Assembly (NCBI GenBank): GCA_029062005.1
Contig: JAIDQZ010000045.1
Coordinates: 28,482-92,481, forward strand
DNA length: 64,000 nt
Reading direction: 5' to 3'
Origin: Muribaculaceae bacterium
GTDB taxonomy: Bacteria > Bacteroidota > Bacteroidia > Bacteroidales > Muribaculaceae
Shown here: one piece after another, positions 18,661 through 27,285 of the stretch
Layout: each line of letters opens with the position of its first letter
How positions within the stretch are numbered: the first letter of the stretch is position 1
Notes under the pieces: generated by a model
What the model was told of the DNA's origin: nothing
Databases searched by the model: none
What the model saw: only the letters and a program-made list of their open reading frames with translations
Position numbers and translations under genes: made by a program

Positions 18661-21474
18661 ATGAAAAGACTTACCAGTCTGGCCACACTTATCATCATGT
18701 TCGTGTGTGCCTTCGCGCAGCAGATTCCGTTGACTCCGCTGCCGCTGAAACCGGAGGTAAAGACAGGTGTTCTGCCCAATGGACTTACCTACTACATCCT
18801 CCACAATGAGCAACCGAAGGAACGTGCCAATTTCTACATCGCACAGAAAGTGGGAAGTTCACTCGAAAATCAGGATCAGCTTGGTCTTGCGCACTTCCTT
18901 GAACACATGGCATTTAACGGTATCACGCATTATCCCGGCAAAGACATGCTGAATTATCTTCAAAGCAAGGGGATTCGTTTCGGTGCCGATATCAATGCCT
19001 ACACCGGATTTGACGAGACCGTCTATAACATCAACAATGTCATTACGACAGACAAACCTCTTATGGACAGTGTTCTACTTGTGATCCGTGACTGGTGTGA
19101 CGGAATTCTTCTTGAAGAAGATGAGATAGATGCAGAAAGAGGTGTGATCAATGAGGAATGGCGTTCTCGCAACGATGTTGGAACCCGTATGTACACATCC
19201 ATTCTTCCGCAGATATTCAAGGAATATCAGTATCAGCAGATGCCTATAGGAAAGATGGAGGTGGTGATGAATTTCAAACCAGATGTCCTCCGTGAATACT
19301 ACAAGAAATGGTATCGTCCCGATCTTCAGGGAATAGTCATAGTAGGTGACTTTGACGCTGATGAGATGGAAAGTAAAGTCAAAGAACTTTTCTCTTCTGT
19401 AAAATTACCGGAAAATGCTGCTCCACGCGAATATGTAGAGATAAGCGACAATGAGAAGCCGATTTTTGTTCTTTTCCAGGATCCAGAGCTTGACAGAACA
19501 ATTTTGCAGACATATTTCAAGCAGGACAAAATGCCTTGGGAGATGCGAAATTCATTGCAGGGATATATGCTTGAGGCTCTGATGCAGTCCGTTTTTATCG
19601 ACATGCTCCAGAACCGCCTGTCGGAATATGCCCTTAATCCGGAATGTCCGTATGCGGCTGCACAGGTAAATATGGGTAACTTTATAGTAGCTGCAACTAA
19701 AGATGCGTTCTCAGTGACTGTCATTCCAAAAGACGATGTGCTTTCAGCCTACAATGCCGCAATGGGAGTGGTGGCTCGCGCATGCAAGACCGGATTTACC
19801 CAGACCGAACTCGAAAGGGCAAATGCCGAACTTCTGAATTCTTACGAAAAGAGCTTCAATGAGAAGGATAAGACCTATAATGAAAAATATGGTCGGGAAC
19901 TTATCCGCCACTTCATCGACAATGAACCGACACCCGGTATTGAGGCAGAGCTTGATATTGCCAGACAGATTTTGCCCATGCTTCCCGTAGAAGAATATAA
20001 TAATATGGCAAAAACGCTTCTGACAGCGGAGAATCAGGTGATAGTCGTAAATCAACCTCTGAAGGAAAATGTGACTCCTATGAAAGAGGCTGAAATGATC
20101 GCAGCACTTGAAGGAACAATCAACGCTACTTATGAGGCATATGTGGATGAAGTAATCACTGAACCACTGATTGCAAAACTGCCGAAACCCGGAAAAATCA
20201 AGTCTGTGTCAAATAATTCCCAGATGGGCACGACTGAATTTACGCTTTCCAACGGAGTGAAGGTAATACTTAAGACTACAGACTTCAAGGCTGATGAAAT
20301 TAAAGTTATGGCATTCCGTAAGGGTGGCAAGCAGATATATTCCAAAGAGCAGGCAGCCGATGTGCTTATGATCAATGATGCAGTAGAGCTTTCCAAGCTT
20401 GGAAATTTCGATGTCAATACAATGAAGAAATATCTTGCAGGCAAGACTGTATCGCTCGGATATTCCGTCAATAGCTACACCGACGTTCTTGAAGGATCTT
20501 CAAGCGTGAAGGACTTTGCCACACTTGCTGAAGTGATCTATGCATATTTCACTGAGTTGAATCCCGATGAGACCACTTACAGATCTCAGATAGATAAGAT
20601 AATTCCTATCTTCGAAGCGCAGTCTCAGCTTCCGGACATGATATTCAGCAAGAATCTTACTAAAGCTGTCTACGGAGGAAATCCACTTATGGCTAATGTG
20701 GATGTTGATGTCCTCAGAAATGCAAACTATGGCAACATGCTTTCTATGGCGAAGAAATCACTTGAGAATGCATCTGACTATACTTTCATTTTTGTTGGAA
20801 ATATCGATGAGGCTACTCTACGTCCGATACTTGAACAGTATATCTCGACACTTCCCTCGAAAGGAAAGGCATCTGAATTGAAGGTGGTCACTAACCTCGA
20901 TCCTGTAAGCGGTAAAGTTGAGGATAAGTTCGACCAGCCTATGCAGTCACCGGTGACTCAGGTATATAACATGTATTCAGGCACCAACCTGAAATGGGAT
21001 GTGAAAAATAGCATTATGATTGATCTTATGGGTGACGTTCTCGACATGATTTTCATCGAGACTCTCCGTGAGGACGAAGGTGGCACATATGGGGCAAGCG
21101 TTGGATCCTCCTATAATTTCTCCAACAATATCTGGCAACTTGTCTACTTCTACAAGACTGCGGAAGAAAAACTTGATCGTCTTGAGGCTCGTGCTGAAAA
21201 GGAACTTGAAAGTATGCTGAAAGATGGTGCTAAAGCCGATCACTTCAACAAGGTGAAAGAAGCAGCTATCAAGCAGTATGAGATAAATTCGAAGACCAAC
21301 GGATACTGGACAGGTTGCATAATGAACGCCGAACGAGGTGCAAACACATATTCCGGCTATATCGAGACTTTGCAGGCTCTGACTCTTGATGAATTCAATA
21401 AATTCCTTAAGAATGTCTATGACGGCAAGAACATTATCGAGGTTATAATGGTTGGTAAGCAGGCTGCAGAGTAA
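18661..21474 (+). CDS. M16 family zinc metallopeptidase (pitrilysin-like)
   Basis: This 937-residue exported protease resembles PqqL-type M16 enzymes of Bacteroidetes. I chose the ATG at 18661, which gives a clean signal peptide (KRLTSLATLIIMFVCAFAQ). The inverted zinc motif HFLEH is at residues 78-82, with the distal glutamate in AERGVINEEW. Two tandem M16 halves are present; the second half, from about residue 510, lacks the motif, as is normal. The substrate is probably peptides in the periplasm. The 100 bases before it contain short GGGC/CCTGT repeats of no clear meaning. Confidence 0.93.
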   Translation: MKRLTSLATLIIMFVCAFAQQIPLTPLPLKPEVKTGVLPNGLTYYILHNEQPKERANFYIAQKVGSSLENQDQLGLAHFLEHMAFNGITHYPGKDMLNYLQSKGIRFGADINAYTGFDETVYNINNVITTDKPLMDSVLLVIRDWCDGILLEEDEIDAERGVINEEWRSRNDVGTRMYTSILPQIFKEYQYQQMPIGKMEVVMNFKPDVLREYYKKWYRPDLQGIVIVGDFDADEMESKVKELFSSVKLPENAAPREYVEISDNEKPIFVLFQDPELDRTILQTYFKQDKMPWEMRNSLQGYMLEALMQSVFIDMLQNRLSEYALNPECPYAAAQVNMGNFIVAATKDAFSVTVIPKDDVLSAYNAAMGVVARACKTGFTQTELERANAELLNSYEKSFNEKDKTYNEKYGRELIRHFIDNEPTPGIEAELDIARQILPMLPVEEYNNMAKTLLTAENQVIVVNQPLKENVTPMKEAEMIAALEGTINATYEAYVDEVITEPLIAKLPKPGKIKSVSNNSQMGTTEFTLSNGVKVILKTTDFKADEIKVMAFRKGGKQIYSKEQAADVLMINDAVELSKLGNFDVNTMKKYLAGKTVSLGYSVNSYTDVLEGSSSVKDFATLAEVIYAYFTELNPDETTYRSQIDKIIPIFEAQSQLPDMIFSKNLTKAVYGGNPLMANVDVDVLRNANYGNMLSMAKKSLENASDYTFIFVGNIDEATLRPILEQYISTLPSKGKASELKVVTNLDPVSGKVEDKFDQPMQSPVTQVYNMYSGTNLKWDVKNSIMIDLMGDVLDMIFIETLREDEGGTYGASVGSSYNFSNNIWQLVYFYKTAEEKLDRLEARAEKELESMLKDGAKADHFNKVKEAAIKQYEINSKTNGYWTGCIMNAERGANTYSGYIETLQALTLDEFNKFLKNVYDGKNIIEVIMVGKQAAE

Positions 21475-21522
21475 TGATGTACAAGAGAATATATCTCAAA
21501 TAATACACAATTAACCGAAAGA

Positions 21523-21554
21523 CGGGAATCCGGAAGTATTCGACCGGGTTCCCG
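21523..21554 (+). promoter_or_regulatory. GC-rich hairpin before the M3 peptidase start
   Basis: CGGGAATCCGG (21523-21533) pairs with CCGGGTTCCCG (21544-21554) through 11 pairs including one G-U, with a 10-base loop. There is no U tract, so it is not a terminator. It ends 11 bases before the ATG and may shade the ribosome binding region or protect the mRNA end. Confidence 0.5.
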
Positions 21555-21565
21555 CAACTGCATTT

Positions 21566-23710
21566 ATGAAAAAAACAATTGTATCAATTTTAGCCGCTAC
21601 AGTTATGACAACAGGCTCAATCCATGCGCAGGCTGTCAACGACAGCAAAAATCCGGTGTTGGCTCCTTCCGGACTTCCTTACAATGTTTTGCCTTTCGAC
21701 AAGATTTCAGCCGCCTACCTTGAGGAAGCGGTGAAGGAGGGAATCGATTATCAGAACAAAGCTATCTCTGCAATAGTAAACCAAAGATCAGTCCCGACAT
21801 TTGAAAATACCATAGCTGCTTTTGACAGAAGTAGCTGGGAACTGAACCGTGCAGTTCTCGCACTCTCCAATCTTGAAGGAGCATGTGGCGACGAAGCATA
21901 CCAGACAGCGATGCAGAATATCACTCCACTGCTGTCGGAGCACAGCGCAAACATCCTTCTTAACGAACGTCTTTTCGAAAGAATAAAGCAGGTTTATGAC
22001 AACCGTGATAAGGCGGTAGACCTGACTCCGGAAGAGAAAAGGCTGATCACGGAGACATATGCAGATTTTGCCGACAATGGGGCTGCTCTTAAGGGAGAAG
22101 ACCGTGATAAATACCGCAAGCTTAATGCTGAACTAAGCGACCTGAACCTTAAATTTTCTCAAAATGTCACCAATGGAATGAAGGATAAGGCACGCAGAAT
22201 GTTCATTACCGAAAAAGAGGCTGCAGGTCTTCCTGAGTCGATAAAGACTGCGGCAAAAGCGGAAGCTGACGCAGCATTTGCCGAGGAGGGAAAGAGTAAC
22301 GATCAGGGGCTTTACCTGATCACGGTGTTTGCGCCTTCTTATGGTCCGTTTATGAAATATGCCGACAACAGGGAACTTCGTGAGAAGCTTTACAGATTGT
22401 ATAATTCAAGAAACATGGAGGGGGAATATTCCAATGTGGAAATTCTCAAGGACATTGCAAATGTACGTCTTGAAATTGCAAAACTGCTCGGGCATAAAAA
22501 TTTCGCTGAATACAGACTTGGACACACCATGGCTGCCAATCCCGAGACTGTAATGGAGTTTCTGGGTAATCTAAAGGCATCATATACGGAACCTATGCGT
22601 AAGGAAATCGCGGAAGTGCAGGAATTCGCACGCAAAAGCGAAGGTCCTGACTTCGTTCTGATGCCTTGGGATTATGCATATTGGTTTGACAAGCTGAAGA
22701 ATGAAAAGTATGCTTTCAACGATGAAGACATGAAGCCTTATTTCGAGCTCAACAACACTATCGACGGAGTGTTTGGACTTGCTACAAAGCTTTATGGATA
22801 TACATTCAAACGGAACAAGTCGATTCCTACATATCACCCGGATGCCGAAGCTTTTGAGGTGTATGACAGAAACGGCGATATACTCGGTGTGCTGTATACC
22901 GATTTCTACTACCGACCGGGTAAAGGCTCCGGCGCATGGATGACGGAATTCAATACAGAGACAAAAGATGACGAAGGCAATCGCAATGTCCCGGTTATCT
23001 CAATAGTGATGAACTTCTCAAAACCGGTAGGAAACGATCCTGTGCTCCTTACGCCGAGTGAGGTAGAGACCTTCCTTCATGAATTCGGTCATGCACTGCA
23101 CGGTCTCAGTTCCCAGGCTAAATATTCGAGTCTGAGCGGAACAAATGTATATCATGATTTCGTAGAGCTCTTTTCGCAGTTCAATGAGAACTACCTGACA
23201 GAGCAGAAATTCCTTGATACGTTTGCGAAGCATTACAAGACCGGCAAGAAGATGCCGAAGGAACTTATTGACAAATTCGTGACAGCATCTCAGTTTGGAG
23301 CTGCCTACCGCTGCATGCGCCAGCTCGGATTCGGATACATAGACATGGCATATCATATGATAGAGGATCCTCTAAGGGCATCGCAGGATATAGCGGTGTT
23401 TGAAGGCGAGGCGATGAAACCTGTAAAGGTGTTTGATATGGTAGAAGGATGCCTGACATCGCCACAGTTCGGTCATATATTTTCAGGAGGCTATGCTTCC
23501 GGATACTATGGCTACAAATGGGCAGAATCTCTGGATGCCGATGCTTTTGCTGCATTTCAGGAAAACGGTATCTTCGATAGAAAGACAGCTGAAAAGTTTC
23601 ATAAGATGCTTGAATCCGGCGGCACTGTTGATCCTATGGAGCTATATATCGAGTTCCGGGGCAAAAAGCCTACAGTTGATGCATTGTTGAAGCGTGACGG
23701 AATCAAGTGA
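21566..23710 (+). CDS. dcp: M3 family metallopeptidase (peptidyl-dipeptidase Dcp type)
   Basis: This is a 714-residue zinc peptidase with a signal peptide (KKTIVSILAATVMTTGSIHAQA), so it acts in the periplasm. The zinc site HEFGH is at residues 505-509, with downstream FVELFSQFNENYL supplying the third ligand. The length and the end motif GGYASGYYGYKWAESL are typical of the Dcp / oligopeptidase A family. Together with the M16 gene before it, it would finish degradation of exported peptides. A palindromic terminator follows. Confidence 0.94.
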   Translation: MKKTIVSILAATVMTTGSIHAQAVNDSKNPVLAPSGLPYNVLPFDKISAAYLEEAVKEGIDYQNKAISAIVNQRSVPTFENTIAAFDRSSWELNRAVLALSNLEGACGDEAYQTAMQNITPLLSEHSANILLNERLFERIKQVYDNRDKAVDLTPEEKRLITETYADFADNGAALKGEDRDKYRKLNAELSDLNLKFSQNVTNGMKDKARRMFITEKEAAGLPESIKTAAKAEADAAFAEEGKSNDQGLYLITVFAPSYGPFMKYADNRELREKLYRLYNSRNMEGEYSNVEILKDIANVRLEIAKLLGHKNFAEYRLGHTMAANPETVMEFLGNLKASYTEPMRKEIAEVQEFARKSEGPDFVLMPWDYAYWFDKLKNEKYAFNDEDMKPYFELNNTIDGVFGLATKLYGYTFKRNKSIPTYHPDAEAFEVYDRNGDILGVLYTDFYYRPGKGSGAWMTEFNTETKDDEGNRNVPVISIVMNFSKPVGNDPVLLTPSEVETFLHEFGHALHGLSSQAKYSSLSGTNVYHDFVELFSQFNENYLTEQKFLDTFAKHYKTGKKMPKELIDKFVTASQFGAAYRCMRQLGFGYIDMAYHMIEDPLRASQDIAVFEGEAMKPVKVFDMVEGCLTSPQFGHIFSGGYASGYYGYKWAESLDADAFAAFQENGIFDRKTAEKFHKMLESGGTVDPMELYIEFRGKKPTVDALLKRDGIK

Positions 23711-23759
23711 AATATCAGGAAGTGAACACCAATGACCAAAAGTCAGAGACCTGGAATTA

Positions 23760-23800
23760 TAAGAGGAGGCCGGATGATATATCATCCGACCTCTTCTTTA
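23760..23800 (+). terminator. Terminator after the M3 peptidase gene
   Basis: An inverted repeat with AAGAGG ... CGGATGATATATCATCCG ... CCTCTT is followed by CTTTATT. It separates this gene from the convergent sigma-factor gene. Confidence 0.7.
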
Positions 23801-23827
23801 TTAATGGGAAATAATGATTTGTATGCT

Positions 23828-24688
23828 TTATTCACCTAAATAGCTTTTCAGGAGTTTGCTCTTCTGTCCTTTAAGACGGCGTATCGCTTTTTCCTTGATC
23901 TGGCGAACGCGTTCACGTGTAAGGTCGAACTTCGCACCGATTTCCTCAAGTGTCATTTCCTGACAACCGATGCCGAAGAACATCTTTATGATCTCACGCT
24001 CACGGTCATAAAGCTGGCGAAGCGCACGATCCACTTCTTTAGAGAGAGATTCCTGGGTCAGCGATGCGTCTGCACTTGGACTGTCATCATTGGGAAGCAC
24101 GTCGAGAAGCGAATTATCCTCACCTTCCACAAACGGAGCGTCGACAGATATATGACGACCACTTACTTTCAATGTGTCCGAAATCTTGTCTACAGGTATG
24201 TCAAGTCTTTCAGCAAGTTCCTCAGGAGAGGGTCGACGTTCATTTTCCTGCTCGAATTTTGAGAGTTCCTTACTGATCTTATTAAGTGAACCGACCTGAT
24301 TGAGCGGAAGTCTAACTATACGGCTCTGCTCTGCGAGAGCCTGAAGAATAGACTGGCGTATCCACCATACGGCATAAGAAATGAATTTGAATCCTCTTGT
24401 CTCGTCAAATTTCTGAGCAGCACGAATAAGTCCGAGATTGCCCTCGTTGATGAGGTCAGGAAGACTTAAACCCTGATTCTGATACTGCTTTGCCACTGAC
24501 ACCACGAATCGTAGATTTGCCTTTGTCAGTTTTTCAAGTGCTGCATGATCACCTTTCTTGATGCGCTGGGCAAGCTCAACTTCCTCAGCTACGGAGATAA
24601 GTTCCTCTCTGCCTATCTCCTGAAGATATTTGTCGAGCGACGCACTTTCTCGATTGGTGATGGATTTTGTTATCTTTAATTGTCTCAT
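23828..24688 (-). CDS. rpoD: Primary RNA polymerase sigma factor (RpoD/SigA type)
   Basis: This is a 286-residue sigma-70 with regions 1.2 ([13 protein letters not shown]), 2 ([31 protein letters not shown] and the -10-like recognition helix with [10 protein letters not shown]), 3 ([13 protein letters not shown]) and 4 ([28 protein letters not shown]). Bacteroidetes primary sigma factors are short like this and lack region 1.1. The longer frame from 24763 would start upstream of the promoter, so I use the start MRQLKITK at 24688. This sigma is the one expected to read the TAnnTTTG promoters seen across the window. Confidence 0.96.
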   Translation of the reverse strand: MRQLKITKSITNRESASLDKYLQEIGREELISVAEEVELAQRIKKGDHAALEKLTKANLRFVVSVAKQYQNQGLSLPDLINEGNLGLIRAAQKFDETRGFKFISYAVWWIRQSILQALAEQSRIVRLPLNQVGSLNKISKELSKFEQENERRPSPEELAERLDIPVDKISDTLKVSGRHISVDAPFVEGEDNSLLDVLPNDDSPSADASLTQESLSKEVDRALRQLYDREREIIKMFFGIGCQEMTLEEIGAKFDLTRERVRQIKEKAIRRLKGQKSKLLKSYLGE

Positions 24689-24712
24689 ATGTAAGCTTAC
24701 ACAAAATTGTTG

Positions 24713-24744
24713 CAAAGTTAATAAAAAAATGGCGATTTTGCAAA
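24713..24744 (-). promoter_or_regulatory. Promoter of the primary sigma factor gene
   Basis: Read on the minus strand: -33 TTTG (24741-24744), a 20-base spacer, and -7 TAACTTTG (24713-24720). The start codon is 24 bases further, giving a leader of about 20 bases. Confidence 0.75.
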
Positions 24745-24794
24745 TTTTCAGGTGTAAAACCATTTGTAAATTCGCTTCTGTCTTATTAACAGAA

Positions 24795-24830
24795 AAGAAA
24801 CGCGCCTTGTTTGTAGCAGGCGCGTTTCTT
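24795..24830 (-). terminator. Terminator of the DegP-like gene
   Basis: A 12-base perfect stem (AAGAAACGCGCC / GGCGCGTTTCTT) has a 12-base loop and a T-rich flank on the minus-strand side. It lies 47 bases after the protease stop. Confidence 0.85.
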
Positions 24831-24876
24831 TCGTAATTTTAACTTAATGAGCCTTGACCGTCAGTAATCCTCTCTG

Positions 24877-26379
24877 TCATTCCGCGAGGTTGACAGCGTA
24901 GTATCCTTTCTTGCCGTTGGGGTAAATACCTTTCAGAATCATTACTTTGTCTTCTGATGAATCATCTTTCATAATTCTGTAATAGATATTTTCCACATCT
25001 TCACTTGATTTGACCGGTCGGTCGTTGATCTCTGTGATGATGAAGCCATCTTTCACTCCGGCATTCTTGAATGGTCCGCCTTTAAGTCCTGTAACCTTGA
25101 CGCCATTGCTTATTCCAAGCTCCTTCAGCGCGTCAGAGCTTAGTTTCATGAAAGCGCAACCTATTTCTGAAAAATCACCTTTCTTGGTAATGGCAGTGTC
25201 GCCCTGTGTATTTCGGAGAGTGGCTTTCTTAGTCACTTTCTTATTATCACGATAGAACGAAACAGTGATCTCTTGACCCGGACGGTACTTGGCAAGCTGT
25301 TCGTGAAGTTCCGGAAGATTCTTGATATCAGTGCCATTGATTGCTACGATAACATCGTCTTCCTTAAGTTCAAGTTCTTTCGCTGTGCTTCTGTCTGCCA
25401 CTCCGGCTACAAGAACGCCGGATTTGGTAGCTGTAATACCTTTTTCCTTTGCAATTTCTGCCGTAAGGTCAGCAACTGTGATACCAAGAACCGCACGCTG
25501 GACTGTACCATATTCCCTGAGGTCTGCCACAACTTTTGCCATAATGGTGGTCGGAATGGCAAACGAGAATCCCGTATACGAACCGGTATTCGAGTAAATC
25601 GCTGCATTTATACCTACGAGTTCACCGTTGAGGTTAACGAGGGCTCCGCCTGAGTTGCCGGGGTTAAGGGCCGCATCTGTCTGGATAAAAGCCTCGATTC
25701 CCATTTTATTTCTGCGGTGAGAGTCTGCCCCGAGACTACGCGCTTTGGCACTCACAATTCCTGCTGTCACTGTGGAATTAAATCCGAAAGGGTTTCCTAC
25801 TGCAAGCACCCATTCACCGAGACGCAGATTTTCGGAATCTCCGACCTTGATGGCATTAAGTCCTTTTGCATCTATCTTTATCAGTGCGAGATCTGTAGAC
25901 TCATCCGTACCTATCACACGCGCGTCATATGTCGAGTTATCGTTTAAAAGCACTTCCAGACGGTCGGCACCGTCAACTACGTGATTATTTGTGACGATAT
26001 ATCCGTCTTCACTGAGAATTACGCCTGATCCGAGTCCACTTTGCACCGGTTCACTTTTCTTTTGCTGTGGCTGTTGAGGACGCTGTTGGGGTCCGAAAAA
26101 GAAGTCAAACATTCCGAACGGATCCATGTATCCTCCTTGATTGCCTCCATATTGCTGGCTGCGGTCGACAAAGCTCTTGATGCACACAACTGAGTTGACA
26201 GTGCTTTCAGCAGCTTTGGTAAAGTCTGACTCAAATGAGGGAGCTCTCGAAATTGTGATGAATTCAGGCTTGTTGTCATCTGTGTGATGAGTGTTGGTGA
26301 CGGTATTGTTATACACCATACCCGCAGCCGGAATCATTACGGCTGCCGCTGTCACTGCTACAAGATACTTTACTTTCAT
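24877..26379 (-). CDS. Periplasmic serine protease / chaperone HtrA (DegP/DegQ type)
   Basis: This 500-residue exported protease handles misfolded envelope proteins. After a signal sequence (VKYLVAVTAAAVMIPAAG) comes a Gln/Pro/Gly/Phe-rich LA-loop-like stretch (about residues 75-108). The trypsin-like domain has the triad H133 (VTNNHVV), D163 (STDLAL) and S243 (NPGNSGG). Two PDZ domains follow, near residues 280-380 and 400-490. The leader contains a terminator-like hairpin at 26424-26467. The length fits the Bacteroidetes Do family. Confidence 0.96.
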   Translation of the reverse strand: MKVKYLVAVTAAAVMIPAAGMVYNNTVTNTHHTDDNKPEFITISRAPSFESDFTKAAESTVNSVVCIKSFVDRSQQYGGNQGGYMDPFGMFDFFFGPQQRPQQPQQKKSEPVQSGLGSGVILSEDGYIVTNNHVVDGADRLEVLLNDNSTYDARVIGTDESTDLALIKIDAKGLNAIKVGDSENLRLGEWVLAVGNPFGFNSTVTAGIVSAKARSLGADSHRRNKMGIEAFIQTDAALNPGNSGGALVNLNGELVGINAAIYSNTGSYTGFSFAIPTTIMAKVVADLREYGTVQRAVLGITVADLTAEIAKEKGITATKSGVLVAGVADRSTAKELELKEDDVIVAINGTDIKNLPELHEQLAKYRPGQEITVSFYRDNKKVTKKATLRNTQGDTAITKKGDFSEIGCAFMKLSSDALKELGISNGVKVTGLKGGPFKNAGVKDGFIITEINDRPVKSSEDVENIYYRIMKDDSSEDKVMILKGIYPNGKKGYYAVNLAE

Positions 26380-26423
26380 TTGTCGAATATTGGTTGGTTT
26401 AATTTTATTGAATCTATGGGATT

Positions 26424-26467
26424 GAAAAAGGATGACGGCTGAATGTTGTCAACAGCTGTGACATCCT
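26424..26467 (-). promoter_or_regulatory. Terminator-like hairpin in the HtrA leader
   Basis: On the minus strand AGGATG and CATCCT (outer stem 26429-26434 with 26462-26467) enclose an imperfect AGCTG / CAGCC stem, and five U residues follow at 26424-26428. It lies about 45 bases upstream of the start codon, where a terminator would act as an attenuator. I found no matching TAnnTTTG promoter further upstream, so another sigma may be used. Confidence 0.4.
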
Positions 26468-26571
26468 CACAATCATTAAACAACAAATAAGACTCCAATA
26501 GTGCTGTATGGTTTACCTTTTTAATTTTATTTAATATAGATAAGTTTGAATTTAAAAAAGTATTAAAATAC

Positions 26572-26602
26572 TTTGAAAAAATCTTTCAAATGCCTAAATT
26601 TG
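26572..26602 (+). promoter_or_regulatory. Promoter of the NlpC/P60 gene, probably leaderless
   Basis: -33 TTTG (26572-26575), an exact 19-base spacer, and -7 TAAATTTG (26595-26602). The ATG begins only 5 bases after the -7 element, about where transcription should start, so the mRNA may have no leader. Confidence 0.75.
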
Positions 26603-26606
26603 CGTT

Positions 26607-27173
26607 ATGAAACGAAACTTGCCGAGATTACTTGTCATTTTAACAGTTGCGTCCATGGTCGTGACTTTGCCTTCATGCCGGTCTTCAAAAAAAGTGCATC
26701 GCACTTTTTACGACGCGCAAATTGAGACATTGAATAAGGGGCGGCGCCATGGCAATGACAAAAATGACAATGGCGTCAAAGACGTTTCTAAACAAAGGAA
26801 AAAGATCGTGCAGGAAGCCTATGGCTGGCTTGGTACTCCATATGGATATGGGAAAGCAGATAAAGGTGTGGCTTGTGACTGTTCTGGAATGGTGATGAGC
26901 GTGTATGAAAAAGTGACGGGTATCAAGTTGCCACGAAACAGTGCGAAACAGTCTGAATTCTGCAGGAATCTCAAGAAGAGGGATGTTCTTGCCGGCGACC
27001 TTTGCTTCTTTGCAACCGGAAAGGATCCCGAAAAAATCTCTCATGTCGGAATAATGGTCGATGACAGTAATTTTATACATGCTTCCACATCCAAGGGGGT
27101 AGTGATCTCAGACATCAATCAGCCTTATTATACAAGGACCTTCAAGTGTTTCGGCAGAGTTCCGGATAAATGA
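26607..27173 (+). CDS. NlpC/P60 family lipoprotein (C40 peptidase)
   Basis: This 188-residue lipoprotein has a lipobox (LPSC, lipidated Cys24). A basic linker is followed by the NlpC/P60 domain from about residue 62 (YGWLGTPYGYG). The catalytic Cys92 sits in CDCSGM, His146 in SHVGIMV, and a third polar residue (His158) in FIHAST. Such enzymes cut gamma-D-Glu-diamino acid bonds in peptidoglycan peptides. A textbook promoter sits directly on top of the start codon. Confidence 0.93.
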   Translation: MKRNLPRLLVILTVASMVVTLPSCRSSKKVHRTFYDAQIETLNKGRRHGNDKNDNGVKDVSKQRKKIVQEAYGWLGTPYGYGKADKGVACDCSGMVMSVYEKVTGIKLPRNSAKQSEFCRNLKKRDVLAGDLCFFATGKDPEKISHVGIMVDDSNFIHASTSKGVVISDINQPYYTRTFKCFGRVPDK

Positions 27174-27285
27174 TCAATTCATAATTTGAAGATTGCCTGG
27201 AAGTCTGTAAATTGGTATTGACACAAACAAGACCAAATATCCAAAACGATTAATTCAAAACGAAAACGCATTAACATCATTATAT

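Noticed and set aside
24689..24763. Longer N-terminus for the primary sigma factor
   Set aside because: The added residues do not resemble sigma factors, and the frame starts upstream of the -7 element.
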